Shown here one piece after another: positions 15,932-23,962 of a stretch of 28,371 bases of DNA; within the stretch, counting starts at the first letter, position 1, and each line of letters opens with the position of its first letter. The translations under genes were made by a program, and so were the position numbers. The stretch lies in contig JAEDES010000014.1 of assembly GCA_016293205.1 (NCBI GenBank), positions 1 through 28,371 on the forward strand, written 5' to 3'. The DNA is from Bacilli bacterium. Its GTDB lineage: Bacteria > Bacillota_I > Bacilli_A > RF39 > UBA660. The notes under the pieces are model-generated. The model ran no database searches, was not told the DNA's origin, and saw nothing but the letters and a program-made list of their open reading frames with translations.

Positions 15932-16885
15932 ATGTTAGCATATATTATCTTATTAGTAGTGGGGTTCGTGATTTTAATAAAAGGAGCAGATTGGTTTGTA
16001 GATGGAGCAAGTGCTGTAGCTGGAAATTTTAAAATTTCTAAGATGTTAATTGGATTAACAATAGTAGCATTTGGTACAAGTGCACCTGAGTTTGCTGTAA
16101 GTATTAAGTCATTGCTTTCAGGAAGTGGAGATATTGTTTTAGGAAATGTTGTTGGTAGTAATATATTTAATATATTATTAATACTTGGTGTATCAGCATG
16201 TGTTCATACATTAACAGTTAAAAATAATACTGTTAAAAAAGAATTACCAATTACATTATTGATGTCTACTTTATTATTTACTTTACTTTCAGATAATTTA
16301 TTTGATAGTAAAATTACAAATATGTTTACTAGAGGAGATGGATTTGTTTTATTATTATTTTTCTTAGTATTTGTTTACTATTTAATTTCTCTTATGAGAA
16401 ATAAAACAGAAGATGAAGTTGATGAAGAAAAATTAATGAAACTACCTAAAGCTATTTTACTTACTGTGCTAGGAATTACTGGTATTGTTTTAGGAAGTAA
16501 CTATGTAGTTGATTCTGCTAGTTATATAGCTGAGATGTTAGGAGTTAGTCAAAGAATGATTGGGTTAACAATTATTGCAATGGGAACATCTTTACCTGAA
16601 TTAGTAACAAGTGTTATTGCTACTAAGAAAGGGGAATATGATATTGCAATCGGTAATGTTGTAGGAAGTAATATATTTAATTTTGGGGTAGTTATTGGAT
16701 TACCAGTATTATTATTTGGAAGTATTCCTAATATTACTTATAATCTTGTTGATTTAATGATGATGTTAGCATCAGCAGCATTATTATTTATATTTTCTTA
16801 TAATGATTATAAGATTAAAAAAAATGAAGGTATTATATTTATTATAATGTTTGTATTATATTATAGTTATGTAATATTTGTATAA
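15932..16885 (+). CDS. CaCA-family Ca2+/Na+ (cation) antiporter, YrbG type
   Basis: This membrane exchanger of the calcium/cation antiporter superfamily likely exports Ca2+ against Na+ or H+. The 317 aa protein contains the two inverted family repeats. The first alpha motif is GTSAPEF (residues 48-54) with GNVVGSNIFN about 25 residues later. The second is GTSLPEL (218-224) with IGNVVGSNIFNFG. Ten hydrophobic segments are visible, and the acidic residues in both GTSxPE motifs are intact. GGGG before the ATG serves as binding site. The gene lies directly behind the T-box terminator and 20 bases before ileS with no terminator between, so it is probably under tRNA-Ile control. The ion cannot be proven from the sequence. 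Confidence 0.9.
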   Translation: MLAYIILLVVGFVILIKGADWFVDGASAVAGNFKISKMLIGLTIVAFGTSAPEFAVSIKSLLSGSGDIVLGNVVGSNIFNILLILGVSACVHTLTVKNNTVKKELPITLLMSTLLFTLLSDNLFDSKITNMFTRGDGFVLLLFFLVFVYYLISLMRNKTEDEVDEEKLMKLPKAILLTVLGITGIVLGSNYVVDSASYIAEMLGVSQRMIGLTIIAMGTSLPELVTSVIATKKGEYDIAIGNVVGSNIFNFGVVIGLPVLLFGSIPNITYNLVDLMMMLASAALLFIFSYNDYKIKKNEGIIFIIMFVLYYSYVIFV

Positions 16886-16905
16886 AAAAAGAAGGAGGAG
16901 AAATT

Positions 16906-19900
16906 ATGAAATTTGAAAAATTAACTCAAGGAACAAATGAAGAAATTGAAAAGAAATTTATTGAGTATTGGGATGAAATCGATATTTTAAAAAGAAGTAT
17001 TGAAACTAGAGATGAGGCCAATAAGTTTGTTTTCTATGATGGACCTGCTACAGCTAATGGACATCCTGGATTACACCATATGCTTGCAAAGTTCTTAAAG
17101 GATACATTCTGTAAATATAAGACAATGCAAGGATATCAAGTATATCGTAAAGTAGGATGGGATACTCATGGTTTACCAGTAGAATTACAAGTAGAAAAAG
17201 AATTAGGATTCTCTGGAAAAGGTGATATCGAAAAATATGGTATTGAAGAATTTAATCAAAAGTGTAGAGAAAGTGTATGGAAGAATGAAAAATCTTTCTC
17301 TGATTTAACTAAAAAGATGGGTCAATTTATCGATCTTGAACATCCATATGTTACTTATAATAATGATTATATTGAAACTGAATGGTGGATTTTAAAGAAA
17401 TTCTTTGATGAAGGATTATTCTATGAAGGAAGTAAGATTTTACCATATTGTCCAAGATGTGGTACAGGACTTGCTTCACATGAAGTTGCTCAAGGATATA
17501 AAGAAGTATCTGTAAATACTGTATATGTTCCATTTAAATTAAAATCGCAAGAAAATACATATTTCTTAGTATGGACAACAACTCCATGGACATTATGTGC
17601 TAACGTTGCATTATGTGTTAATCCTAATGAAACTTATGTTAAGTGTTTATCTAAAGGATACAACTTTATCGTTGCTAAGGCTTTAGCTGATAATGTCTTA
17701 GGAGAAGGTTATGAAGTTGTTGAAGAATATAAAGGTAAAGATTTAGAATATGTTGAATATGAACAATTATTACCATTTTTTGAAGTAAATAAAAAGGCAT
17801 TCTTTGTAACTTGTGATAACTATGTTACTATGAGTGATGGTACTGGTATCGTTCATATTGCTCCTGCATTTGGTGCTGATGATGCCCAAGTAGGAAAGAA
17901 TTATAATTTACCTTACTTAAATCCAGTAGGAGAAGATGGATGTTATTTAGATGGTCCATGGAAAGGTAGACTTGTAATTGATTCTGAACTTGAAGTAGAT
18001 ATTATTAAATATTTAGCTGGAGAAGATAAATTATTTAAGAAACAAAAAATGACACATGACTATCCACATTGTTGGAGATGTTCTACACCATTAATTTATT
18101 ATTCAAAACCATCTTTCTATTTAGAAGTTACAAAAATCCAAGATAAGATTATTGAAGCTAATAAGAAAGTTAATTGGTATCCAGCATATGTTGGTGAAAA
18201 GAGATTTGCTAACTGGTTAGAAAATATGAATGATTGGGCAATTTCACGTAGTCGTTATTGGGGAACACCACTTCCATTATGGAGATGTGAATGTGGACAT
18301 GATATGATGATTGGTTCTAGAAAAGAATTAGTTGATTTAGCTATTGAAGAAATTGATGAGTCAATTGATTTACATAGACCATATGTTGATGATGTTCATA
18401 TTAAATGCCCTAAATGTGGTAAGACAATGAATAGAGTTAGTGATGTAATTGACTGTTGGTTCGATTCTGGATCAATGCCATTTGCACAATATCATTATCC
18501 ATTTGAAAATGAAGATTTCTTTGAAAAACAATTCCCAGCAGATTTCATCTGCGAAGGTGTTGATCAAACTCGTGGATGGTTCTATGTATTATTAGTAATT
18601 TCAACATTCTTAAAAGGATGTAGCCCTTATAAAAACGTATTAGTTAATGATTTAATTCAAGATGCTGAAGGTAAAAAGATGAGTAAGTCTCGTGGTAATA
18701 TCGTTGAACCATTTACTACAATGCAAAAATATGGTGCAGATACTGTTAGATTCTATTTACCATATGTATCTCCAGTATGGACTCCATTAAAGTTTGATGA
18801 AGAAGGATTAAAAGAAATTTATTCTAAATATATTTCAACATTTAAAAATGCATATTCATTCTTTGAAATGTATGCTAATGCTGATAATATTGATCCAAGA
18901 GAATATAATATTCCAGTAGAGGAAAGAGATTTAATTGATAGATGGTTACTTTCTAAATTAAACAAATTAGTTAGAGATGTTAATGCTGCATATCAAGAGT
19001 ATGATTTAAATAAAGTAGCAAGATTAATTGTACCGTTCTTAAATGATGATTTATCTAACTGGTATATTAGAAGTAATAGAAGAAGATTCTGGGATAGTGA
19101 GTTAACTGAAAGTAAAAAGGCAGTATACTTAACTACTTATGAAGTATTAGTTACTTTATGTAAGTTATGTGCTCCAATTACTCCATTCTTAACAGAAGAA
19201 ATTTATAGAAATTTAACTGGAGAAGAATCTGTTCATTTAGCAGAATTCCCACTTGAAAATACTGATTTAATTAATGAAGTTGTTGAAGAAAGAATGGATT
19301 TAGTTAGAGATGTATGTTCTTTAGGTAGATTTGCTAGAGAAGAAGTTAATATTAAAGTTAGACAACCAATTCAAAGTTTAATTTTACCTAAATCAGATGA
19401 AATGATTATTGGTGATTTACTTGATGTAATTAAAGAAGAATTAAATGTAAAAGAAGTTGTATTTAAAGAAGATATGACTACTTACTTAGAATATATTGTT
19501 AAACCTAACTTTAAAGTTTTAGGAAAAACATTAGGACCTAAGGTTAAAGAATTACAAGAAGTATTATCTAAATTAACTAGTAAGGAAATTTCACAAATTA
19601 CTGATGGAGGATTAACTATTAAGTTAGATGGAGAAGACTTTACTTTAACTGATGAAATGGTATTAATTTCTATTAAACAAAAAGAAGGTTATGCTTCTAC
19701 AAGTAATAATAGAACTTGTGTAGTTCTTGAAACTGAATTAACTGAAGAATTAATCTTAGAAGGACTTGCACGTGAATTCGTAAGAAAAGTTCAAAGTTTA
19801 AGAAAAGATGCAGACTTTGTAATTACTGATCATATTAATATTTATTACAATGGAACTGAGGCTATTGATAAGATGTTAGATATGTATAAAGATTACATCA

Positions 19901-20004
19901 TGGGTGAAGTATTAGGAGAAAAACTTGTTAAAGATGATAAGTTAGAAGAATACTTTGAATTAAATGATGAAAAAGCTGCTATCAAAGTAGATAGAGTAAA
20001 ATAA
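16906..20004 (+). CDS. ileS: Isoleucyl-tRNA synthetase, type 2, with GLHH signature
   Basis: This class I synthetase charges tRNA-Ile. The 1032 aa protein has the catalytic Rossmann domain (from GPATANG near residue 46), the inserted CP1 editing domain (TTTPWTLCANVAL near residue 223, and GTGIVHIAPAFGADDAQVG near residue 310), KMSKS at residues 591-595, an anticodon-binding helical domain and a C-terminal extension. Cys pairs CECGH and CPKCGK near residues 463-505 suggest a zinc-binding insert. The signature usually HIGH is GLHH (residues 55-58 of HPGLHH), with the first and third positions swapped. The long type 2-like C-terminus agrees with an IleRS2. AGGAGG precedes the ATG. It is regulated by the Ile T-box together with the antiporter. 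Confidence 0.95.
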   Translation: MKFEKLTQGTNEEIEKKFIEYWDEIDILKRSIETRDEANKFVFYDGPATANGHPGLHHMLAKFLKDTFCKYKTMQGYQVYRKVGWDTHGLPVELQVEKELGFSGKGDIEKYGIEEFNQKCRESVWKNEKSFSDLTKKMGQFIDLEHPYVTYNNDYIETEWWILKKFFDEGLFYEGSKILPYCPRCGTGLASHEVAQGYKEVSVNTVYVPFKLKSQENTYFLVWTTTPWTLCANVALCVNPNETYVKCLSKGYNFIVAKALADNVLGEGYEVVEEYKGKDLEYVEYEQLLPFFEVNKKAFFVTCDNYVTMSDGTGIVHIAPAFGADDAQVGKNYNLPYLNPVGEDGCYLDGPWKGRLVIDSELEVDIIKYLAGEDKLFKKQKMTHDYPHCWRCSTPLIYYSKPSFYLEVTKIQDKIIEANKKVNWYPAYVGEKRFANWLENMNDWAISRSRYWGTPLPLWRCECGHDMMIGSRKELVDLAIEEIDESIDLHRPYVDDVHIKCPKCGKTMNRVSDVIDCWFDSGSMPFAQYHYPFENEDFFEKQFPADFICEGVDQTRGWFYVLLVISTFLKGCSPYKNVLVNDLIQDAEGKKMSKSRGNIVEPFTTMQKYGADTVRFYLPYVSPVWTPLKFDEEGLKEIYSKYISTFKNAYSFFEMYANADNIDPREYNIPVEERDLIDRWLLSKLNKLVRDVNAAYQEYDLNKVARLIVPFLNDDLSNWYIRSNRRRFWDSELTESKKAVYLTTYEVLVTLCKLCAPITPFLTEEIYRNLTGEESVHLAEFPLENTDLINEVVEERMDLVRDVCSLGRFAREEVNIKVRQPIQSLILPKSDEMIIGDLLDVIKEELNVKEVVFKEDMTTYLEYIVKPNFKVLGKTLGPKVKELQEVLSKLTSKEISQITDGGLTIKLDGEDFTLTDEMVLISIKQKEGYASTSNNRTCVVLETELTEELILEGLAREFVRKVQSLRKDADFVITDHINIYYNGTEAIDKMLDMYKDYIMGEVLGEKLVKDDKLEEYFELNDEKAAIKVDRVK

Positions 20005-20006
20005 TT

Positions 20007-20027
20007 AAGAGACGTTAGTCTCTTTTT
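20007..20027 (+). terminator. Intrinsic terminator after ileS
   Basis: AAGAGAC (20007-20013) pairs with GTCTCTT (20018-20024) around GTTA, followed by Ts. It ends the T-box operon. Confidence 0.85.
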
Positions 20028-20079
20028 ATTTATGTAAAAATATATTATAATAAGATATATATGGGTTGGGAGTGATATT

Positions 20080-20502
20080 ATGAAGGATCCTGAAGTTATT
20101 GAACTTAGAAATAGATTTACTATAGGTATATGTGCAGCTATACTTTTTTGTATTCCTGCAATATTTGCATTTAATAATGCTTTTGGTAATAATCATTCTA
20201 AAGTATATAAAATGATTTTAAATAAAGATAATTTTGTAGTTGTTTTTGAAAGTAAAAAGTGTGATAAATGTGATATGGTTAAAAATACTTTAGATAGTAA
20301 AGGAGTATCATATTTTGAATTAAATGTTGACAAAGAAGATGATTTCTATAAAATATTAAAAAGATTTAATATGAAAGAGGAGGAAGTTGTTACTCCTGGA
20401 ATATTATTTATAGTTGATGGGAAACTTTATTCTTATATGTTTGATATTAATAGTGAGGAAGAAGTTTTAAATTATATAGAATTAAATAAATTAGGGTTGT
20501 GA
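20080..20502 (+). CDS. Membrane-anchored thioredoxin-like protein
   Basis: The 140 aa protein has one N-terminal membrane segment (about residues 14-32) and a thioredoxin-fold domain. The redox motif is CDKC (Cys61, Cys64), at the usual place after a beta strand (NFVVVFES), and the conserved cis-proline is Pro106 in VVTPGILF. It probably acts as a thiol-disulfide exchange protein. If the N-terminal helix leaves the C-terminus outside, it would act on secreted proteins; the orientation is uncertain. A TATAAT at 20046-20051 may be its -10 box, without a clear -35. GGGAGTGAT precedes the ATG. The next gene follows after 4 bases, so these genes are likely an operon. Confidence 0.8.
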   Translation: MKDPEVIELRNRFTIGICAAILFCIPAIFAFNNAFGNNHSKVYKMILNKDNFVVVFESKKCDKCDMVKNTLDSKGVSYFELNVDKEDDFYKILKRFNMKEEEVVTPGILFIVDGKLYSYMFDINSEEEVLNYIELNKLGL

Positions 20503-20506
20503 TAAA

Positions 20507-21247
20507 ATGAGTAAAGTTGTTTTAGTTACTGGTAGTAATCGTGGTATTGGTAGAAGTACAATTATAGAATTTGCTAAAGCAGGACTTGATGTTGTAATTA
20601 ATTATTGTCATCATAGAGAAGAAGCATTTGAATTAAAAGACTATGTTGAATCTAATTTTAATGTTAGATGTTTAGTTGTTAAATGTGATGTTTCTAAAGA
20701 AGATGAAGTTATTGAAATGATTAATGAGATAGTTGATTATTTTGGTAGTTTAGATATTTTAGTTAATAATGCAAGTGTATGTAAAGATAGTTTATTAATG
20801 GATAAAGATATGGAAAGTTTTAGAAGAATTCTTGATGTTAATTTAATAGGTACTTATTTATGTAGTAAGTATGCTGCTAAAGTTATGTTAGATAATGGAA
20901 ATGGTTCTATTATTAATGTTTCTTCTACTAATGCAATTGATACTTATTATCCAGAAAGTTGTGATTATGATGCTTCTAAAGCAGGAGTAATTTCACTTAC
21001 ACATAATTTAGCAAGAGAATTTAGTCCATATATTAGAGTTAATTGTGTATGTCCTGGATGGGTTAATACTGATATGAATAAAGAATTATCAGTAGAACAA
21101 GTACATGAAGAAGAAAAGAATATATTACTTGGAAGATTTGCTGATCCAGAAGAGATTGCTAAAGTAATTGTTTTTTTAGCAAGTAATAAAGCTAGTTATG
21201 TAAATGATTCTATTATTAGAGTAGATGGGGGAAAGTTTAATGGTTAA
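20507..21247 (+). CDS. Short-chain dehydrogenase/reductase (FabG-like)
   Basis: This NAD(P)-dependent oxidoreductase has a Rossmann fold. TGSNRGIG (residues 8-15) is the cofactor loop, and LVNNAS (85-90) is the NNAG-type motif. The catalytic set is Ser139/Ser140, Tyr154 and Lys158 (YDASK), with the CPGWVNTDM strand and LGRFADPEEIA in the C-terminal substrate region. At 246 aa it matches 3-oxoacyl-ACP reductase FabG in size and motif layout, but it is away from other fatty acid synthesis genes here, so another carbonyl substrate is equally possible. The ribosome binding site is weak, which suggests coupling to the thioredoxin-like gene 4 bases upstream. Confidence 0.87.
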   Translation: MSKVVLVTGSNRGIGRSTIIEFAKAGLDVVINYCHHREEAFELKDYVESNFNVRCLVVKCDVSKEDEVIEMINEIVDYFGSLDILVNNASVCKDSLLMDKDMESFRRILDVNLIGTYLCSKYAAKVMLDNGNGSIINVSSTNAIDTYYPESCDYDASKAGVISLTHNLAREFSPYIRVNCVCPGWVNTDMNKELSVEQVHEEEKNILLGRFADPEEIAKVIVFLASNKASYVNDSIIRVDGGKFNG

Positions 21248-21260
21248 GGAGAATGATAAC

Positions 21261-22520
21261 ATGTATAATGAATTAGAAATTAGTAGAGAAGTAATTGACT
21301 TAGTTAATAGATGCGAAGATGCATGTAAGGAAGAATTTAAAAAGATAGATGATAGAGCTTTTAATAATAGTTTAAAAGTATTAAGCAGTTTTCATAAAAA
21401 TAGAATTAATGAATCGCATTTTAATTCTACTACGGGATATGGTTATAATGATTTAGGTAGAGAAGCGATAGAAGAAGTATTTAAAGATGTTTTTGGGGCA
21501 GAAGATGCACTTGTAAGAAATCAATTTGTTTCTGGTTCTCATGCTTTAAATGTATGTTTTTTTGCACTGCTTAGACCAGGAGACGTATTATTATCAGTTT
21601 GTGGTAAACCATATGATACTATGGATGAAGTTATTGGTATTAAGGAAAATGCTAGTAGTTTAATTAGCTTTGGTGTTAAGTATGAACAAATAGATCTTGT
21701 TAATGATGATTTTGATTATGATAAGATTAGAGATTTTATTACTAATAATAAAGTAAAAGTAGTAGAGATTCAAAGAAGTAAAGGTTATTCAACTAGAAAG
21801 AGTCTTTCTTTAGATAAAGTTAAGAAATGTATTGATTTAATTAAATCTATAGATGAGTCTGTTATTGTAATGGTTGATAATTGTTATTGTGAATTTGTTA
21901 GTGATGTTGAGCCAGTTCATCCTAGTATTGGAGCAGATATAATGGTTGGTTCATTAATTAAGAACTTAGGTGGAGGTATTGCTCCTAATGGTGCTTATAT
22001 TGCTGGAAGATCAGATTTAATAGATTTATGTGGAGAAAGATTAACTTTACCTGGTGAAGGTAGAGAAGTTGGTCCAACACTTGGAATTAATAAACAATTC
22101 TTACAAGGAATTTATATGGCTCCTACAGTAGTTGCTTCTTCTTTAAAAACAGCAGTTCTTGCAAGTAAAGTATTAGAAGAATTAGGGTATGATGTAGAAC
22201 CTAAATACAATGATGAAAGAGTAGATATAGTTCAAAATATTATATTTAGGGATCCTAAGAAATTGATTGAATATACTCGAGGTATTCAACAAGCATCGGC
22301 AATTGATTCTATGGCAATAGTAGAAGCGAGTGATATGCCTGGTTATGATGATAAAATTATTATGGCAAGTGGTTCATTTACACAAGGATCTTCAATTGAA
22401 CTTTCTTGTGATGGACCTATGAGAGAACCTTATATTGCTTATATGCAAGGTGGACTTACATATAATTATGGTAAACTTGGGGTTATGAAAGCGGTTGAAA
22501 GACTTTTAAAGTGTGAATAG
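21261..22520 (+). CDS. PLP-dependent enzyme of the YnbB / methionine gamma-lyase-like family
   Basis: The 419 aa protein matches the family often named aluminium resistance protein or methionine gamma-lyase-like (B. subtilis YnbB type), which has the aspartate aminotransferase fold and uses pyridoxal phosphate. Motifs seen are STTGYGYNDLGREAIEEVF, QFVSGSHALNVCFFALLRPGD in the cofactor-binding part, VMVDNCYCEFV with the conserved Asp, and GSLIKNLGGGIAPNGAY, in which Lys234 is the likely Schiff-base lysine. A long C-terminal SMAIVEASDMPGYDDKIIMASGSFTQGSSIELS segment is also typical. ATG 21261 is chosen because AAGGAG lies 9 bases upstream; an upstream start would overlap the end of the SDR gene. 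The reaction is not established for the family. Confidence 0.88.
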   Translation: MYNELEISREVIDLVNRCEDACKEEFKKIDDRAFNNSLKVLSSFHKNRINESHFNSTTGYGYNDLGREAIEEVFKDVFGAEDALVRNQFVSGSHALNVCFFALLRPGDVLLSVCGKPYDTMDEVIGIKENASSLISFGVKYEQIDLVNDDFDYDKIRDFITNNKVKVVEIQRSKGYSTRKSLSLDKVKKCIDLIKSIDESVIVMVDNCYCEFVSDVEPVHPSIGADIMVGSLIKNLGGGIAPNGAYIAGRSDLIDLCGERLTLPGEGREVGPTLGINKQFLQGIYMAPTVVASSLKTAVLASKVLEELGYDVEPKYNDERVDIVQNIIFRDPKKLIEYTRGIQQASAIDSMAIVEASDMPGYDDKIIMASGSFTQGSSIELSCDGPMREPYIAYMQGGLTYNYGKLGVMKAVERLLKCE

Positions 22521-22533
22521 TGAGGTTTTTAAT

Positions 22534-23163
22534 ATGAAGTGGTTAGCGATGGGACTATCTGCATTAGAAGAAGCAGTTTTAATAGTTGTTGGTATTATTT
22601 TTGTTATTTTAGTTATATTTTGGTTTTTCTCTTGTATAGGTAATGCTTTAATAATAAAAAAAGCTGGTAGAAATTTCTTTTTAGGTTTTGTTCCTATATA
22701 TAATGATTATGTATTATGTGAAATATCTGGTGCTAGTTATTTCTGGTTTGCTTTAAAATATGGTGTTCCTTTTTTAGTGGGAATTATAGAAGGAATGATG
22801 CCTTATGAAGGTGATAGCTTAAGTGTTTTATCGGCTTTTGCAACGATTGGATTTATTATTGCACTAAGTGCAAGTATTTCTAATAGTTTTGGTAAAGGAA
22901 TGTTTACAACAGTAATGTTAGTTATGTTTGGACCTATAGCTAAAATATATTTAGGTATAACAGGAGAATATTTAGGTGCTAAAGGATGTAATGATGTTGT
23001 TTTTAGAGGTAATGGTGTGAGCAAAAAAACAAGTAATAATTTTAATACTAATATAAATAATTCTGTTATAAATAATCATCCAGAATATCATTTTTGTCCT
23101 AATTGTGGTAATGCTATTACAGAGTATGATAGATTCTGTAATAAGTGTGGAAGAGAAATTTAA
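22534..23163 (+). CDS. DUF5684-like membrane protein with C-terminal zinc ribbon
   Basis: The 209 aa protein has about four hydrophobic segments (near residues 9-32, 60-75, 88-108 and 115-140) and the pattern NALIIKKAGRNFFLGFVPIYNDYVL. That pattern is typical of the small-membrane-protein family in which a KAGxxxWxxxIPiYNxY block connects two helices. After an Asn/Ser-rich linker (about 165-185) comes a zinc-ribbon, CPNCGNAITEYDRFCNKCG, with the four cysteines in two CxxC knuckles. No enzymatic function is known to me. ATG 22534 with TGAGG 8 bases upstream is preferred to GTG 22513, which would overlap the previous gene. It ends with a terminator. Confidence 0.75.
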   Translation: MKWLAMGLSALEEAVLIVVGIIFVILVIFWFFSCIGNALIIKKAGRNFFLGFVPIYNDYVLCEISGASYFWFALKYGVPFLVGIIEGMMPYEGDSLSVLSAFATIGFIIALSASISNSFGKGMFTTVMLVMFGPIAKIYLGITGEYLGAKGCNDVVFRGNGVSKKTSNNFNTNINNSVINNHPEYHFCPNCGNAITEYDRFCNKCGREI

Positions 23164-23190
23164 GAATATTTTTGAATATTCTTTTTTTTT
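23162..23190 (+). terminator. Intrinsic terminator after the zinc-ribbon membrane protein gene
   Basis: AAGAATATT (23162-23170) pairs with AATATTCTT (23175-23183) around a TTTG loop, then a T-run to 23190. The descending strand also contains a candidate sigma-E -35 box. Confidence 0.8.
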
Positions 23191-23201
23191 GCTCATATAT
23201 T
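23174..23201 (+). promoter_or_regulatory. Candidate sigma-E-type sporulation promoter of the spoIIIAH-like gene
   Basis: GAATATT (23174-23180) matches the sigma-E -35 consensus (KMATATT), and CATATATT (23194-23201) matches CATACAnT except for one base, with a 13-base spacer. No good housekeeping -35/-10 pair is visible. The predicted start is very close to the AGGAGG binding site, which is a point against it. Confidence 0.4.
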
Positions 23202-23218
23202 TGATTAGGAGGAGTCGT

Positions 23219-23713
23219 ATGATATCAAAACAAAATTTATGGTTTTTAACATTATTTAGTTTAATTTTAGTACTTAGTGTTTATTATGTTACTATGCCTA
23301 ATGATTTATTAAAAGATGTAGAAAGTGATGTTAATAAAGAAGTAATAATTGATAAAGTTACTGAGGTTTCTTCTTTAGTAGCGATGAGAGTTAGTTTAGA
23401 AGAAGAAAGACAAAGTGAGATGGATGTTTTACAAGAAGCAATGACTAAAGAAGATATTAGTAGTACCGAAAAGAATAATTTATATGAGAAATTAAAATAT
23501 CTTAATGAGATTCAAGGACAAGAAGAATTACTTGAGAAGAAATTAAAAAGTAATTTAAAATTAGATTGTTTTGTTAAGATTGATAATAGTAATATTTCTA
23601 CTGTATGTATTTCTTCAGAACATGATAATATTTTAGCAAACAAAGTTATGCGACTTATACAAGAAGAATTCAAAGTAAAAAAATATATTACTGTTAAGTT
23701 TCAAAAGAAATAG
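23219..23713 (+). CDS. spoIIIAH: SpoIIIAH-like stage III sporulation protein
   Basis: SpoIIIAH is the mother-cell membrane protein that binds forespore SpoIIQ across the two membranes and builds the feeding-tube channel. The 164 aa product starts with a near family-typical anchor (SKQNLWFLTLFSLILVLSVYYV). A charged helical region follows with MRVSLEEERQSEMDVLQEAM and LNEIQGQEELLEKKLKS. The C-terminal ring-building domain (LDCFVKIDNSNISTVCISS to ITVKFQ) resembles the YscJ/FliF-like fold of the family. AGGAGG supports ATG 23219; a longer reading from 23105 would cross the terminator. In B. subtilis it is the last gene of spoIIIAA-AH. Here no other spoIIIA gene is present, and it is beside gerE and gerM instead. 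Confidence 0.85.
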   Translation: MISKQNLWFLTLFSLILVLSVYYVTMPNDLLKDVESDVNKEVIIDKVTEVSSLVAMRVSLEEERQSEMDVLQEAMTKEDISSTEKNNLYEKLKYLNEIQGQEELLEKKLKSNLKLDCFVKIDNSNISTVCISSEHDNILANKVMRLIQEEFKVKKYITVKFQKK

Positions 23714-23753
23714 CATTTCTTTATTTTGGTCATAAAATACATTAGGTGATTTT

Positions 23754-23954
23754 ATGAGATTATTAACTGATAGAGAAAGAGAAATATTTTTATTATTAAT
23801 AGATGGAATGGAAACTAAAGAAATTAGTGATTTTCTTTTTATTAGTGAAAAAACTGTAAGAAATCATGTATCAAATGTTATACAAAAATTAGGTGTTAAA
23901 AGTAGAGTAGGAGCGGTTATAGAATTAGTTAGATTAGGTGAAGTTAATTTATAG
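23754..23954 (+). CDS. gerE: GerE-like sporulation regulator (LuxR-type HTH)
   Basis: GerE is a late mother-cell transcription factor for spore coat genes and consists only of a LuxR/FixJ-type helix-turn-helix. This 66 aa protein has the same minimal form (B. subtilis GerE has 74 aa) and the strongly GerE-like sequence LTDREREIFLLL, TKEISDFLFISEKTVRNHVS and IQKLGVKSRVGAVIELVRLGE. Because it has no receiver or sensor domain, activity must depend on its expression. CATAAAATA at 23731-23739 resembles sigma-K/sigma-E -10 boxes but is very close to the AGGTGA site. The gerM gene follows after 8 bases. In B. subtilis gerE and gerM are also neighbours, a few genes apart, which supports the assignment. 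Confidence 0.87.
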   Translation: MRLLTDREREIFLLLIDGMETKEISDFLFISEKTVRNHVSNVIQKLGVKSRVGAVIELVRLGEVNL

Positions 23955-23962
23955 GAGGTTCT

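Noticed and set aside
22803..23196. Two minus-strand frames opposite the zinc-ribbon membrane protein gene
   Set aside because: They mirror a well-supported gene on the + strand and lack ribosome binding sites.
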